Shown here: piece by piece, positions 9,233 through 21,800 of the stretch
Layout of the letters: each line of letters opens with the position of its first letter
Numbering within the stretch: position 1 is the stretch's first letter
Assembly: GCA_963930655.1 (NCBI GenBank)
Contig: OZ005604.1
Span: 9,806,001 to 9,870,000, forward strand
Direction of reading: 5' to 3'
Origin: Myrica gale
Lineage: Eukaryota > Streptophyta > Magnoliopsida > Fagales > Myricaceae
Length of the DNA stretch: 64,000 nucleotides
Notes under the pieces: generated by a model
Databases searched by the model: none
Told to the model about the DNA's origin: nothing
Seen by the model: the letters and a program-made list of their open reading frames with translations, nothing else
Made by a program: the position numbers and the translations under genes

Positions 9233-12200
9233 CTCCCCCTCAAGATGTGAGTGAATAGAGTGAACTCCCATCTTGTTCAGTAACAAATGAAATTGTTTAC
9301 TTCCAACTGGTTTTGTAAGAAGATCTGCCACTTGACTATTAGATGATACATGGAATGGTTTAAGTAGTCCTTCTTGCATCTTTTCTCGAACCAAGTGGCA
9401 ATCTATTTCAATATGTTTCGTTCTTTCATGATAGACTGGATTTGATGCTATATGTATTGCCGCCTGGTTGTCACAGAACAATTGTATTGGATTTTCTTGT
9501 TGAAAACCAAGATCAGCTAGAAGACTCTTCATCCAAATCAGCTCACATGTTGTTGATGCCATGGCTCTATATTCAGCTTCTGCCGATGATCTTGAGATCG
9601 TGCTTTGCTTCTTTGATTTCCATGAGATCAGTGCATTCCCTATGAAAATGCAGAAACCTGTTATTGATCTCCTTGTGTCTATGCAAGCTGCCCAATCAGC
9701 ATCACAGAATGCTGAAAGTTGAATCTTGTTTGAGGCTGGAAAAAATAGTCCTTGTCCTGGTGACCCCTTGATGTACTTGACGACTCTCATTGCTGCTCTT
9801 AAATGTGTCTCCTTTGGCTTGCTCAAAAATTGACTAAGAACCTGGACAGCATATGAGAGGTCGGGTCTTGTGACCGTGAGGTAGAGAAGCTTTCCAACTA
9901 ATCTTCTGTATTGCATTGGATCAGCCAAGTCTGCTCCTCCTTCTACTGAAAGCTTTAGGTTTTGTTCCAAAGGAAAATTCACTGGTTTTGCTCCTAGCAA
10001 CCCGCAGTCTTTCACCATCTCCAGCCCATATTTCCTCTGGCTTATCGATATTCCTTGTGCCGACCTTGCCACTTCAATCCCAAGGAAGTACTTCAACCTT
10101 CCTAAATCCTTTAATCTGAACTGCCCCTTCAAATATTGCTTCAATGAGTCTATTTCGGATTCATTATTTCCAGCAATTACAATGTCATCTACATAAACCA
10201 ACATAGTTGTGAATGTGGTTTCAGTCTTCTTTACAAACAAAGAGTAATCAGCCTTTGATTGTATAAACCCACGTTGAGTAATTACTGTCGTAAGTTTCTG
10301 ATTCCATTGTCTTGAGGCTTGCTTAAGCCCATAAAGGGACTTCCTTAGCTTACATACTTTGTTCTCTCCCTTTCCATCAAGACCAGGTGGCAACTTCATA
10401 TACACTTCCTCCTCAAGCTCCCCATAAAGGAAAGCATTGTTGACATCCAACTGGTACAAGAACCAATTATTTGCTGCTGCCAAACCTAACAAACATCTTA
10501 CCGTGGTCATTTTCACTACTGGTGAAAAGGTCTCAAAGTAGTCAAGTCCCTCTCGTTGTGTATACCCTTTAGCCACTAGTCTCGCTTTGTAGGTCTTCTC
10601 CTTAGTGACTGCATTAAATTTGATCTTGAACACCCATTTGCATCCAACCAAGGTCTTCTCACACGGGAACTCAGTTAATTCCCAAGTCTGATTTTCTTCT
10701 AATGCCCTTAGTTCAACCTCCATGGCCTTTCTCCAGCAAGCATGTTTTACAGCCTCCTCATAGCTATCTGGTTCTACTTCCATGCTTATGTTTGAGACAA
10801 ACTGTAAATGGTCAGGAGATAATCTGTTGTAATCGAGATAAGAACATAAACTAAATTTGTTACCTGTACTCTTAGCTTTATTCAATGGAGAGTTTCTTGG
10901 TTCAGCCAAGGAAGTAACAAGTTTACAATGATAATCCCTTAGGTAATCTGGCTGTTTCCTAACCCGAGTAGATCTCCTAGGCTCGACTAATGGTTCAAGT
11001 GGTTGTCCATTTTCTGCACTCGAAGAAGGCAAGGCATTTGGCATCTGAATTTGTTGTCTTTGTTCAACAAATGTGGATGCCTCTGGAACAGATTTTTGTA
11101 TTGGAAGGTCAGTGAAAGGTGCATCAAGGATTGGATTGGGAATAACAGGTATGTTGTCATGAATGGATATGGATGGTGTTGGTAGAATTCCTGGTGAAAA
11201 GCTTTGGTTTTGGAATGGGAAAATGTCTTCTTTAAATATGATATCTCTGGATACAATCACTGTTTTACTCTGGAGATCATATACTTTGTAGCCTTTTATT
11301 CCATATGGATATCCTATGAAAACACATTTCCTAGCCCTTGGGTCAAACTTGGATTTTTGGGGCTGCAAATTGGACACATAACATAGACACCCGAAGCTTC
11401 TAAGGTGAGAATAGGAGGGAATCTTTGAGAACAGAATCTGAAAGGGTGTTTGGTTATTTAAATTTGGAGTAGGGATTCGATTGATTAGGTAGGCGGCTGT
11501 CAATATGCAATCACCCCAAAAAATCAAAGGTAGATTGGCTTGGAATCTCAAGGCTCTTGCAACATTTAATAGGTGCAGATGCTTCCTTTCAACTATGGAG
11601 TTTTGTTGGGGCGTATAGGTGCAACTTTGCTGATGAATAACTCCCTTTTGTGAGAAGTAATCTCTCATTTGGAATTCCGATCCTTGATCAGTTCTTATGC
11701 ATTTAATCCTTTTTTCGAATTGGGTTTCAATAAGGTTGTAAAAGGATTCAACTAGCTTCCTAGTTTGGCTTTTGGTCTGCATCAAATAAACCCAAGTGCA
11801 TCGACTGTGGTGGTCAACAATTGTAAGAAAGTATCGAGAACCATTGAGAGAAGAGACCGAGAAAGGACCCCAAATATCCATGTGTATTAGATCAAAACAT
11901 TCTTGTACAATTTGATTCTGAGAAGGAAAGGGTAATCTGACTTGTTTCGCCAAATGGCATACATCACAGTGCTCATTTTCTAAAGGAATAGGAATGCTAG
12001 AATCTAGAGAATGCAGAAGTTTTAGACGAGGAATAGAAGGGTGACCTAATCTCAAGTGCCAAAGGTTGGGGTGTAAAACATTAGCTGAAAGGGTGGTGTG
12101 TTGATCTACTCTAGTTCCTTCCACAGCCGAACCTTGGATCAGATGGTATAATCCTTGCACTTCCTTAGCTATCCCAATCATTCTCCATCTGGTAAGGTCC

Positions 12201-13702
12201 TGTATAATGCAAAACCCAGCTATGAGTATCAAGCAACAGTTTATGTCCTTAACTAGTCTACTGGCAGATATCAAGTTGAAGGAAAAACTTGGCACACTTA
12301 AGACATTCTCCAGTGTTATGGTTGGAGTTAAAGTCACCTTCCCTATATGGCTCACTGGAGCAACTTTCCCATCAGGTAATCTAACAAAAGTATTTTCCAC
12401 TGATGTTTTCGAAATCAACAAGTCATGGGAGCTAACAATATGGTCTGTTGCCCCCGAGTCCAATATCCATACAATATTCCTTCCAACTTCAGCGGCATTT
12501 ACAACAACATCATTATGGAAAACTGAATGTGTCGTTGGTAATTTTGCATCAACTATTAAGCATGTAGATTCAAGTGACATACCTGCCATGTTTGATTGGA
12601 CCGAGCTATGAGTCCCTGAAGGATTCGAAGTCACCTGGTTAATCATCGAGGAAGTGGAGTTCTGAGATTTCAGCAAGCTCAAAAGTTGTTGGACTTGTTC
12701 TTGTGTTATTGGTACGGTTGGGCTGGTGCATGAATCAACTCCTGAGACTTGGTTTGCTACTCTCATTTGAACTCCTCTGTTTCTGTTGTTCTTGTGGCCT
12801 GGTGGATATCCATGAACTTCCCAACAAGTTTCTATGGTGTGGTTTGTCCTGTTGCACTTTGCACATGGTGGTCTCTCCTTTGTTCCCTTGTAGTTAGGCC
12901 TTTGACCTGGCTTGGTCTGCTGTTTTGTGTTCTGATATTTATCAGATCTTGTGAATAGTGCTGCTGATTCTGTGTTCACTTGTAAACCTGTGCTAAGCTC
13001 AAGGTTTGATTCTTCTTGTAAGACCAGATTGAAGACACGATCCATGGTAGGGAGATGGTCCCTTAACAGGATTTGATTTCTCAGCTGCGTGTAGCCCTCG
13101 TCCAATCCCATGAGGAACTGCATTACGCATCTTCTCTCTTGCTTCTTGTTGATAGCACTTACAGCACCACAATCTTCACTAGTGCAGACATAAGGCTCTT
13201 CATATCTCTGTATCTCATCCCACAACATCTTGAGTTTTGAAAAATAAACACTGATTGGTGCTTTGTCTTGCTTTGTAGCTATGATTTGTTGTTCCAGCAT
13301 GTAGATTCGATTATTGCTAGATTTCGCAAATCTTTTCTTCAGCTCCTTCCACACTTGTGCTGCTGAATCCGAATATAGAACAGAACTTGCAATCTCTGGA
13401 GACAAACTGTTAGTTATCCATGAGAGGATCATGTGGTTGCATCTTTGCCACTGACCATATGTAGAGTTGGAATCTGCTGGTTTGACAATGGTTCCATCTA
13501 TGAAACCGAGTTTGTTTTTGGCGGAGAGTGCAACGAACATAGCCCTAGACCAAGAGTGGTAGTTTTGGGCATTCAAGGGTTGAGACACTAGTACTAGACC
13601 AGGGTTTTCACCATGATGAAGGAAGAAAGGGTTATGACTGTCTTCTCCATTGTTTTGTCCAACGTTGCTGCTATTCCCAGAATTTTCTGTTGCAGCACTC
13701 AT
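9221..13702 (-). CDS. Copia gag-pol polyprotein, intact
   Basis: One ORF of 1493 residues encodes every copia function in order. The N-terminal gag (about 20-230) has the NYHSWSRAM motif of plant copia gags. A CX2CX4HX4C zinc knuckle lies near 279-292. The aspartic protease has DSGATDH near 414. The integrase has an HHCC-type region near 550-590 and a DDE core (D in HMDIWGP near 608, D in RTDQGSEF near 670, E in SIVERKH near 703). Reverse transcriptase carries YVDD near 1170. RNase H carries the [15 protein letters not shown] and FCDNQAA motifs. No stop or frameshift breaks it, and the stop lies 12 bp inside the 3' LTR. The start at 13702 is the first ATG after the primer site. Product: virus-like particle protein and the enzymes for reverse transcription and integration, so the element looks autonomous. 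Lineage within copia was not decided. Confidence 0.96.
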   Translation of the reverse strand: MSAATENSGNSSNVGQNNGEDSHNPFFLHHGENPGLVLVSQPLNAQNYHSWSRAMFVALSAKNKLGFIDGTIVKPADSNSTYGQWQRCNHMILSWITNSLSPEIASSVLYSDSAAQVWKELKKRFAKSSNNRIYMLEQQIIATKQDKAPISVYFSKLKMLWDEIQRYEEPYVCTSEDCGAVSAINKKQERRCVMQFLMGLDEGYTQLRNQILLRDHLPTMDRVFNLVLQEESNLELSTGLQVNTESAALFTRSDKYQNTKQQTKPGQRPNYKGTKERPPCAKCNRTNHTIETCWEVHGYPPGHKNNRNRGVQMRVANQVSGVDSCTSPTVPITQEQVQQLLSLLKSQNSTSSMINQVTSNPSGTHSSVQSNMAGMSLESTCLIVDAKLPTTHSVFHNDVVVNAAEVGRNIVWILDSGATDHIVSSHDLLISKTSVENTFVRLPDGKVAPVSHIGKVTLTPTITLENVLSVPSFSFNLISASRLVKDINCCLILIAGFCIIQDLTRWRMIGIAKEVQGLYHLIQGSAVEGTRVDQHTTLSANVLHPNLWHLRLGHPSIPRLKLLHSLDSSIPIPLENEHCDVCHLAKQVRLPFPSQNQIVQECFDLIHMDIWGPFSVSSLNGSRYFLTIVDHHSRCTWVYLMQTKSQTRKLVESFYNLIETQFEKRIKCIRTDQGSEFQMRDYFSQKGVIHQQSCTYTPQQNSIVERKHLHLLNVARALRFQANLPLIFWGDCILTAAYLINRIPTPNLNNQTPFQILFSKIPSYSHLRSFGCLCYVSNLQPQKSKFDPRARKCVFIGYPYGIKGYKVYDLQSKTVIVSRDIIFKEDIFPFQNQSFSPGILPTPSISIHDNIPVIPNPILDAPFTDLPIQKSVPEASTFVEQRQQIQMPNALPSSSAENGQPLEPLVEPRRSTRVRKQPDYLRDYHCKLVTSLAEPRNSPLNKAKSTGNKFSLCSYLDYNRLSPDHLQFVSNISMEVEPDSYEEAVKHACWRKAMEVELRALEENQTWELTEFPCEKTLVGCKWVFKIKFNAVTKEKTYKARLVAKGYTQREGLDYFETFSPVVKMTTVRCLLGLAAANNWFLYQLDVNNAFLYGELEEEVYMKLPPGLDGKGENKVCKLRKSLYGLKQASRQWNQKLTTVITQRGFIQSKADYSLFVKKTETTFTTMLVYVDDIVIAGNNESEIDSLKQYLKGQFRLKDLGRLKYFLGIEVARSAQGISISQRKYGLEMVKDCGLLGAKPVNFPLEQNLKLSVEGGADLADPMQYRRLVGKLLYLTVTRPDLSYAVQVLSQFLSKPKETHLRAAMRVVKYIKGSPGQGLFFPASNKIQLSAFCDADWAACIDTRRSITGFCIFIGNALISWKSKKQSTISRSSAEAEYRAMASTTCELIWMKSLLADLGFQQENPIQLFCDNQAAIHIASNPVYHERTKHIEIDCHLVREKMQEGLLKPFHVSSNSQVADLLTKPVGSKQFHLLLNKMGVHSIHSHLEGECRK
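9233..9244 (-). promoter_or_regulatory. Polypurine tract of the young copia element
   Basis: The minus strand reads CTTGAGGGGGAG immediately before the 3' LTR. This is the expected plus-strand primer. Confidence 0.85.
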
Positions 13703-13829
13703 TGTGTGTTACGTGTTTGAGAAAAGTTCTAAGAGAAATGTGAGATGTTTTGGTATGAGAAAGTAGGAAATTTGTGCAAGAAATTTCAGAATGAGAGGAC
13801 AGGATCGAAATGAGAGGACTAAGCCTTCT

Positions 13830-13841
13830 GCTCTGATACCA
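13830..13841 (-). promoter_or_regulatory. Primer-binding site, tRNA-iMet type
   Basis: The minus strand reads TGGTATCAGAGC directly after the 5' LTR. This is the common plant copia primer site complementary to the 3' end of initiator methionine tRNA. Confidence 0.9.
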
Positions 13842-14195
13842 TTTCAAAGATATTGAATTGGTTTGTGTGATTTCACAGTAGGATGAAAACTGAGTTTGAG
13901 GGGAGAGGACTACTGATTGAGAGGAAAACCTTCTCGTCAATTTCTTGCTACTATTTTCTCTACATAATACAAAGCATTGCTGTCCTATTTCTACAAAAAC
14001 AGCTGTACTACAAGAGTCTGTTGTGTGTGTGACAGAGTGGTCTTGAACCTGCAAAAGCAGCTGAGAAGCGGTGCTCTGTCCAGCTTGTAAAATGGTAGTG
14101 GTCGACGAAAACAAACATTTGCACTCTGCTTCACTTCAGCCACGCGTGACTCACTTGGGACCACCACAGTGCCAGCTCACATATTATTTTCGACA
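13842..14195 (-). repeat. 5' LTR of the young copia element
   Basis: It is followed, in element sense, directly by the primer-binding site. No clear TATA box was recognised within it. Confidence 0.95.
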
Positions 14196-14292
14196 AAGCC
14201 GAACAAGCAGGCATCCAGAACATGAAGGCAAAGACAGGGAGAAAGAGAAGATGGGAAGCGGGGAGGGAAGTTCTGAGGAGGTTTTGAGGTTC

Positions 14293-14298
14293 TTTATA
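14293..14298 (-). promoter_or_regulatory. Probable TATA box of the RING-H2 gene
   Basis: The minus strand reads CTTTATAAAGAAC. It lies about 95 bp from the TSD, so transcription would start near 14262 and the copia element would lie within the 5' leader. A second TATAC-like word lies 10 bp upstream. This is inferred from spacing only. Confidence 0.45.
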
Positions 14299-15214
14299 AA
14301 GACGTATAAAGCAGAGCAGATACTGATGGGAGTCCTTTTTTTATTTTTAATAATGATAGCCGTTTCATTACCATAAAGGACAGAAAAACTATATCAGTGA
14401 ACAAACTAATATGATTAGCAAAAAAAAGGGTGATGGCGAAATATGGTGGCACGAGCAGCAGTTGGAGCACGAGAAATCGACTATGGAAGTGGAGGAGCGT
14501 GAGATCCACGCGCGTGTGGCTACACGCGCCGCCCGACCGGTCATCGGAGATGACCCCATGAAGCGCCCGGACCTCCAGATGCCTGCCACCTGGAGCGTGT
14601 ATACAGGAGAGGTCTGCCTGCCGCTGAAAAAGAAAGAAAAGGGGACGGGTGCGTGAGATCCGCCCGCACGCATGGCAGCGCGTGCGAGCACACGCACTGT
14701 TCCTTCGCCGGTTGGCCAGTGTAGAAAACCTCTTCAGTCAATGTAGATGTCGTCTCCGCCGATCGTGGTCTTCGAAAACCTCAAGAAAAGCGTAGATCTA
14801 ACTATCAAATTCGCCAGAAAAAAGCCTCTAAAAGTGACAGAAAATAAGAATTTATTGAGAGATTCGGACACATAAGACAAGAGTAGAGGAAGGCGAGAGG
14901 ACCCACCGAAAAAGAAAGCGAGAGAGGAGAGTCAAGCTACCACACGGGAGTTTTTTTTTTTAATCACTGATGGTAGTCATTTGTTGGGGTTCTTTATCTT
15001 TCACTCTCTGGAGGAATAAAGGGGTCAGCGGAGTAGTCGTGGGGTCAGATTCCGCGTGTTAGCATACGTGGAAGGCATAAGGGCGGTGGGTTCCGTCATG
15101 ACAACTTTGACAGAGATTTAAAGCAAAAGCAGGTCAGGTGTGATGGAATAAGCTTTTAATTGGGATTGTGGTCTGCTTGCTGGATCATGATGTCATCACC
15201 TGCTCACTGCGACC
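14299..15214. other. Upstream region with GC-rich repeat-like block
   Basis: No gene is supported. The part 14490-14720 is GC-rich with many cgcgtg/cacgcg words, unlike the AT-rich surroundings, and looks like part of a dispersed repeat. The ORFs over it are short and unrelated to known families. Confidence 0.35.
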
Positions 15215-15418
15215 TATATAAAGACAGGAAGGGCTGGTCGGTGGAACAGAAAGTAGAGGATTCCCAATTGTGAATCGTGATCTGGGAACCGACTTAACTC
15301 TCCATGATACGTCACCATGGACTTCCTTACTCAGATTCCACTGCCTCACTTTTTTATTATTCCCATGAAAGATATAATTTTATATCTTAATCGAAGATTG
15401 ATTTTAATAAAGCATTAG
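15215..15418 (+). promoter_or_regulatory. TATA-like promoter followed by a short Kozak-context ORF
   Basis: TATATAAA at 15215-15222 is preceded by the palindrome tgatgtcatca and followed by purine-rich leader sequence. A 34-codon frame at 15317-15418 starts in a good context (caccATGGa). An earlier ATG at 15304 in another frame weakens it. It may be a small transcript, a non-coding RNA gene or a chance match; no family was recognised. Confidence 0.3.
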
Positions 15419-15599
15419 TTGAGGGGATTTAAACATCCTCTAGACCATTACTAGTAGCTTTATCTCTTTTGGTTATAATAGATAATTAGTTTAATAAAAA
15501 TCTGAAAAATATTTCCTAACAACTTATCTATTCTAATAATTTTTAACAAAAAAAATAACACGTACAATAATTTTTTATTTTTAAAGAACTACTATTCAC

Positions 15600-15970
15600 T
15601 AGGATTGCACAACCAGAAATCTGGTCGGAATGGATTTTCGATTGTACTTATATGAAAGGATAGGATCGGACTGGTCTGGTCCAAAACGGTCTGGTTTAAT
15701 TTTTAGGTTAATTTCGTAGGTGAAGGACATGTCAAAACGCGGAGTTTTAGTTTAGGTTAAAATTTAACTTTTTAAGTTTATAATTTGCATTAAAAAAATA
15801 TAACAAATATTTGTTTATTTATATTAATAAATTAAATCCGGTCCGGTCTGGTCCAGACCGGTTTTCAAAAGGTCTAGACCGGATTACACAATAAAAAATG
15901 GACCGGACCACAAAATTCGGTACAATTTTTTGGTCCGGTTTAGTCTGCGATCTGGTTTTGTTCAGCGCTA
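15600..15970. mobile_element. Small non-autonomous hAT-like element
   Basis: It starts taggattgcacaa and ends, on the other strand, tagcgctgaacaa, giving imperfect short TIRs. Flanks ctattcac (15592-15599) and ctatttat (15971-15978) are 8-bp duplications matching at 6 of 8 positions. The interior is rich in ggtccggtctggtcc and its complement. These are hAT-family hallmarks. It has no coding capacity. Confidence 0.7.
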
Positions 15971-15978
15971 CTATTTAT

Positions 15979-16274
15979 TTCATCATCTTAAATATTAATA
16001 TCTCTCTTCTTTTCTTTTTCTTTTTCTTTTTTTTCTTCCACTTAGCTCTCAAGCTCTCCCTCTATGGTCTCCCAGCTCTCACGCTCTCTCTGGTCTCCAT
16101 CTCTATACAAAGTAATCTCTCTTTTTTTTGTTCAACTATTGTTCATGCCTATTAGGTTTATATTATTGTTTTTTCCTAATTCTTTATCTTTTAAATGTAT
16201 TTCTTAGGCAGTGACTTGTGTTTACGAGAATAAGAGTTTAATGTTTTTCTCCTTCGAGTTCGAATCAATTTGTG
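15979..16274. other. Short AT/CT-rich spacer
   Basis: It contains a pyrimidine-rich run at 15993-16035. No gene or element boundary is recognised. Confidence 0.4.
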
Positions 16275-16279
16275 TTTCC

Positions 16280-17579
16280 TGTGAGTCCTAGGATTTCAGG
16301 ATTAAGGCAACCCAAGAAGGGGGGTGAATTGGTTTTCTAAACTTTTCGATATTAACCCCCCAAAACCGTGTTTGCAAAGTAAATACTAATTTAGCACAAG
16401 TATAATGATATAACAAGTATGTAAGTGCTAAATGTAAAGAGTAAGGATAGAGAAAGCAAACACGTGCTTTTTTAGGTGGTTCGGCAAACCCGCCTACATC
16501 CACCCCTCAAGCTCCTTCACCAAGCCTTGAGGTTTTCCACTATCTTCCAATAACTTTTACACACTAGCTTCCGGGTGCTAGTGAACCGTACAAGTGTTTT
16601 CCCGGGATCAACACTCAAACCCCCCAAATGGTTTTTCGGGCTCATCACTCATAACCTAACCAAGCTTGAGATATACCCTCTCTAAATTTCTTCTTTAGTG
16701 AACAACCTCACTAAAGGAAACATCTCTATTGGATAGGTAGATGGAAGAACAAAAACTCTCTTGATAGAGTAGATATGAAAATGGAAGCTCTATCTCTTTA
16801 TTCACACAAAGACAAGGATATAAAAGTGTGTTTTGTGTGAATGCTACGAGAAATATAGAATATGAAGGTTTAAAATATTTGTCAAGTAGTAGAAATGATA
16901 TGTGGTCGTTGGGTATTCATTTTAGACGAAATGAAGGTGTATTTATAGGCCACATATGAAAACTAGTCGTTTATAGCCGTTAGGGGTCGATTTGACAATT
17001 TTACCGTTGTACCGGTCGACCGCTTTATGTATCGGTCGACCGGTTTAAGTAGTCGTTGCCCAACGGTCATAAAATTTGAATGCTGTCAAATTTTTGTCCT
17101 ACGCGCCGGGTCGACCGCTATAAATCATTTTCATCATCCGCTACAGGCTTCGTGTAGGGGTTCGATCCCTACAATTCATTTTCATAGACCAGTTCATTTA
17201 AAATCATGTTTTTTACCACTTTTAAACACCCAATTTTAAAGGCTTACTTCCCATAAGTATATGAAAGGTTTGAGAATATATTTGAGGTGTTTTAAAACCT
17301 GTAAAAACATTTTAATCTTTCAAACAAAAGGTAAAACGGTTTATGCACATTTTGAAAGATATGCAAGTGCGTGATTCAAATATTTGTCAAATGTAAAATA
17401 AAGAGTTACAAGGATTATGCCCTAAGGTCTTGAATCTTCACTTTGAGCTCCTTGTATCTTCTTGTTCCTTTTTCTTCAAGGTTTGACTCTTTTCGTCAAG
17501 TTGTCTTTGAAGATATCCATTTTTTAAACTCATCCATTTATTGAATCATAAAAATCTCGATTGTGCACAAAAGCCAACA
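16280..17579 (-). repeat. 3' LTR of the gag-only element
   Basis: It pairs with 24144-25438. It carries an extra ggtcgaccg block near 17020-17042 and a replaced segment near 17150 relative to its partner. Confidence 0.92.
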
Positions 17580-18883
17580 ATCTCCCCCTTTTTGATGATG
17601 ACAATAAAGCGATAGTTTTGGGATGACTCCCTCTATCTTTTGCAAATGGACAAACATTTAAAACTTGAAGACAAATCATTAGTAGCCTTTGAATTCATAA
17701 AGAGTAATGCAATTAAAACATAATCAAATTAAAAGGAGAATATATAGTCATCAAAACTATTAGCACATTTCTCCCCCTTTGTCACATCAAAAAGACAAAG
17801 GATACATATCTCCCCAAATATGCATTCTAAAAACAAAGGGAATCCAAGATGTAGACATTTAAGAATTCTCTCTCTTTGTCAATCAAAAAGAGAATACATG
17901 TATAGAAATCAAAATTTCATTTTTAAACCAAAATAACAAGTTTGAGTTTTAAATTGAAAATCTCATTGAAATGGTATAGAGGATGTCTAACGGGGACTCA
18001 AGAGTCCATCGCTATTACGATAGTAGCCCACCGAGTGGGTTTGTACCAACCTCTTAGCTACCAATGACAATTTTAAACGTCAATCTCAACCAAAGAAAGT
18101 TTAAGCACACAAAAACTTATCAAAGATCATGATTTTTGTAAAAGAGATAGCTTATAGATGTTCCACTTTGATAAATGCAAGAAAATATGTGAAAGATAAA
18201 TACATTTGCATTTATAACATTTAACAACCAACATTAAAAACATATTCTCAATCAGGATTTAGATGTTACCAAAGGTTTATGTTACCAAAGGTTTCCCCTT
18301 AGCATTTGTCCTCAAATGTCACTAGCCTTCTTGATAGGCAAGTTTCATCCAAGCACTATTTGTTGCTCCATCCTACAAGATAATCAAGAAACCATTTTTG
18401 GTACCCAAGCCTTCTTGGGTCTTTCAATGTTAGTTTTGGTTCCTTTTAGAACTCATGCCTTCTTGAGAGTCTTGCTCTCAAGTTTCTTTAATGCACAATA
18501 AAAAATAAGATGCTCATTTTTGTTGCAAAAATGACATGTTTGAGTAGGTGCATTAAATGACTTAGCCTTCACAAAATAGTTCTTAAAATATTTTTGGTGA
18601 ATTGAAGGCTTATAGCCTAAGCCACTTTTTTCAAAGTCACATCTTTGACTGCTAAGCATGTTTTCTAAAGATTTGCTTCCTTGTGTAAATTTCTCAATGA
18701 TTTTGCTTTGAGAAACAATTTTGTTGTTCAAAACAACCTTTTCATTTTCAAATTCTAAAGCTTTTTGTTGTGATAAATCATTTTCAAACTTTAGAGTGTT
18801 TCTCTCATTTTTCAATAAATCAATTCATTGGAGATCAAAATGAGTTTCTTTTTCAAAGATGTATATTTGGAACCTAGTAGTTC

Positions 18884-21800
18884 TGTGAGACCCCGATTTT
18901 AATTCTGTCAATTTAATGCTTATGACTCCTTAAGTGTATACTACTCTAAGTATTGAGGAATGTAAGTATGGTTGAATTAATTTAAAACCATGACTAGGTG
19001 GAATTGACCCCTGGCATTATATGCATCTTTAATTATAACTGAATTGGTGTATAAATTCAAGTATTTGGAGATTTATTAAGCTGATCATTTTTATTGTTGG
19101 AGTATATTATATCCCTAAGATTTGAAGGAATTTTAATTAAGGGTTTGATTTTTGAAAAATGCATGATTTCTAGAAATGAAGTGTGAAGGCATGATTAGGA
19201 AAAATGCATGATTTCTAGAAATGAAGTGGGAAGGCATGTTAGGGCTAATTTTAATAATGAAGTGACAGAAAAGGAAAATAAGTTTTCTTGAGGGGCAGAA
19301 AAGGAAAAAAAGTGAGAAATGGAGGAGAAAAAGGGAAAGAAGGGGGGAAGGGCAATTTTGCCTTTTCCCTTCCCCCAAACCTCACGTATAAGGCATCCCC
19401 CCTCCCCAAACCGCACAACCCATTTCCCATTTGCCCTAGCTCCCACCCGAACAAGAAAAGGAGAAGAAGAAGGAAGAAGGAGAAGAAGAAAAGAAAGAGA
19501 AGAAGAAAAGAAAGAGAAGGAGAAGAAGAAGGAAAAAGGAGAAGAAGAAAAAAAAGAGAAGGAAGAGAAAGAGAAGGAGAAGAAGAAGGAAGAAGAAGGA
19601 AGAAGAAGAAGAAGAAAAGAAAGAGAAGGAAGAGAAAGAGAAGGAGAAGAAGAAAAGAAAGAGAGAGAGAAGGAGGTGAGTGGTTTTGGCCGGCCAAGCC
19701 ATACCCATCTTCACCCATTTCTCTTTTCTTTTGATGGATTGTTGGTTTTCTCTTTGTACATATACGTTGTGTTCATGCGTTCTTTGAAGGAAATGTAGAT
19801 CTATACATGTTTTCTTTGAAGATAGTGTAGATCTTGCAAGTGTTTAAGGGTAGTATAGATTTTACATGAAAACATGGGGAAAAATGGCTAGATCCGAAAT
19901 GAGGGTTCAAGAGAAATCGTTTATGTATTCTAAGTGTTTGATAAAAAGCCTAAGAGAGGATTGAAACCTATTTTGAGCATGTATGGCCGAATCTATGGGT
20001 TGATGCATTAGGTTGTATGCATATGAGTCTTGTTGAGAACCACCAAGCCCTAAGTGTTTGATATATGGTCAGATTTGAAAGATGTTCAAGAGAACAAATG
20101 ATACACCCTAGGTGTTTGATAAAAAACCCAAAAGAAATGAGTAAATGCAATAGTTTTAGCATGATGAAGATGAAATCATGGTTTTGTTGTAAACTTTGAA
20201 TTGGAGTTCTAAAAGTGGGAAGAATGTGAGAGAATGGTTGCTGCTATGAGATGTTAAGTTAGCCTTGGATGTTGGTTGTGACATGAAGAGATTAAGGTTT
20301 TGGGTGTTGGAAGTTTGGAAGGTTAAGAAAATTATTGTTGTTGCTGGAATTTACCTATGCAGATTTCTAGGCTCGAATTGAGAATGTGTTTTGATGCATT
20401 TGTGATTATCCCTTGATCTTAAGTGGATCCTAGATTGTAGGCCTAGGAAATAGGAAGATTTTAAGCCGTACCTTGGATGATTCCGATAACTATCGAGTGA
20501 TATATGCGTTGTCCAAGGCCCGGACGTCAAGCTGTCAGCAGCCTTGCACGTCCGGAATGTTAGCTCATTTCGAATATCTTTTGAGGGATCCTTCTAAGTC
20601 CAAATTTTACGAGGTTGGTCTTGAATTTTAAGTTTAAGAAAGAGGAACATTTTAAGGTAAATTTCGTATGATTTAGAGATGTAATGAATGAGTTGTGGTA
20701 TTTTGAAAATGGAGGGTCGAGCTGGAATCAGCAACAGGGTTGATGTAGGATTTTCGCCTAATATGAAGTGTTTGTGAAAATGTATAGCACATTCTGCTGT
20801 TGTGAATTTTACCCCCAATCTTGACCTATGAAAGATGAATATTTCAAAATAAATTTCATGTAATTTGGAGCCATGGTTTTGAAGTTATGAATTTTTAAGT
20901 TGGAGATGTCAAGGCTGACCGCTTAGAAGTTCTCAGCAGCTTGTATTTTCGAGTAAATGTTTTGAGAGACAAATGAGCTCCAAATTTCTTAGAATTTTGA
21001 TAGGTTATGAAAATTTGTGTAAGGATCAGCTTAGAATCAAATTCTTATGGCTTCGGCATACTTAAGAGAATACTTTACATTGTAAGATCATTATGGGAAA
21101 AAAATGCAATAGCTCTAGTTGAAGAGATGGACTCATGGTTTTGCTGGAAAACTTGAGTTGGAGTGTGAAAAATAGAGTCTTGAGTATGGGGTTGTAAAAG
21201 GAGAGCATTTTAAGACGAATTTGGTGTGTTTTGGAAGTATAACCCGTGAGTTGTGCTTGAAAAAGAGTTAGGCGCTCGGCAGGCACTCGAGCGATCTACA
21301 TACAGAGACTTTTCGCTCGACCAGTGCTCGAGCGGAGCTCGAGCGGCTTCATCCGAATTTCAAGAAAATTTTCCTAAGTTTTCTAGTTTCCTATTGACCT
21401 ATCGGGAGACCCCACTAGGGTTTTTACTTAAGAAAATACCTAGCGTTGTAAGATGATCAACTAGAGGTCAAGAATACGGACGATTTTGTATAATGAAGTG
21501 TGAGTAATTGATTGATTACTCTATACGTCTAGTGAGCCTTTGAATAACACTAGTATGATCTATTGTAGGTAACGTGACGTTCAGCACTCAAGCAAGCGAA
21601 TGTAAGAGGAGCTTACGTTTGTAAGTGAAAATCGTAAGTGAAAACTTACTTTTTATGAAAACTGGAATGATACGCAACACGTTTTTATGAACAAGCATAA
21701 CATGTTATTTTATCAAGCATAACATGTTTATAACCAAGTATGATAAGATATTTTCCATCAAGCATGACATAACATACGCATTTGCATGAAAGCATGGAAG

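Larger units (their letters stand above)
8879..14195 (-). mobile_element. Complete, very young Ty1/copia retrotransposon
   Basis: The element is 5317 bp with two 354-bp LTRs that read as identical by eye, and one uninterrupted gag-pol ORF. The primer site and polypurine tract are both intact. The target-site duplication aagcc lies at 8874-8878 and 14196-14200. Identical LTRs mean insertion too recent for visible divergence. It lies in the leader of the RING-H2 gene in the same orientation. In element sense the LTR starts TGTCG and ends TTTGAAA, not the usual CA. Confidence 0.97.

Noticed and set aside
13671..14114. 147-codon ORF starting in the 5' LTR
   Set aside because: It is the LTR uORF running into the leader and gag start of the copia element in another frame.
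17150..17180. gtaggggttcgatccctac as a tRNA T-arm
   Set aside because: Only one arm; no acceptor stem or box A, and it lies in an LTR.
19288..19798. ORFs of 148-159 codons rich in Lys, Glu and Arg
   Set aside because: Same cause: the 224-nt purine tract in the solo LTR.
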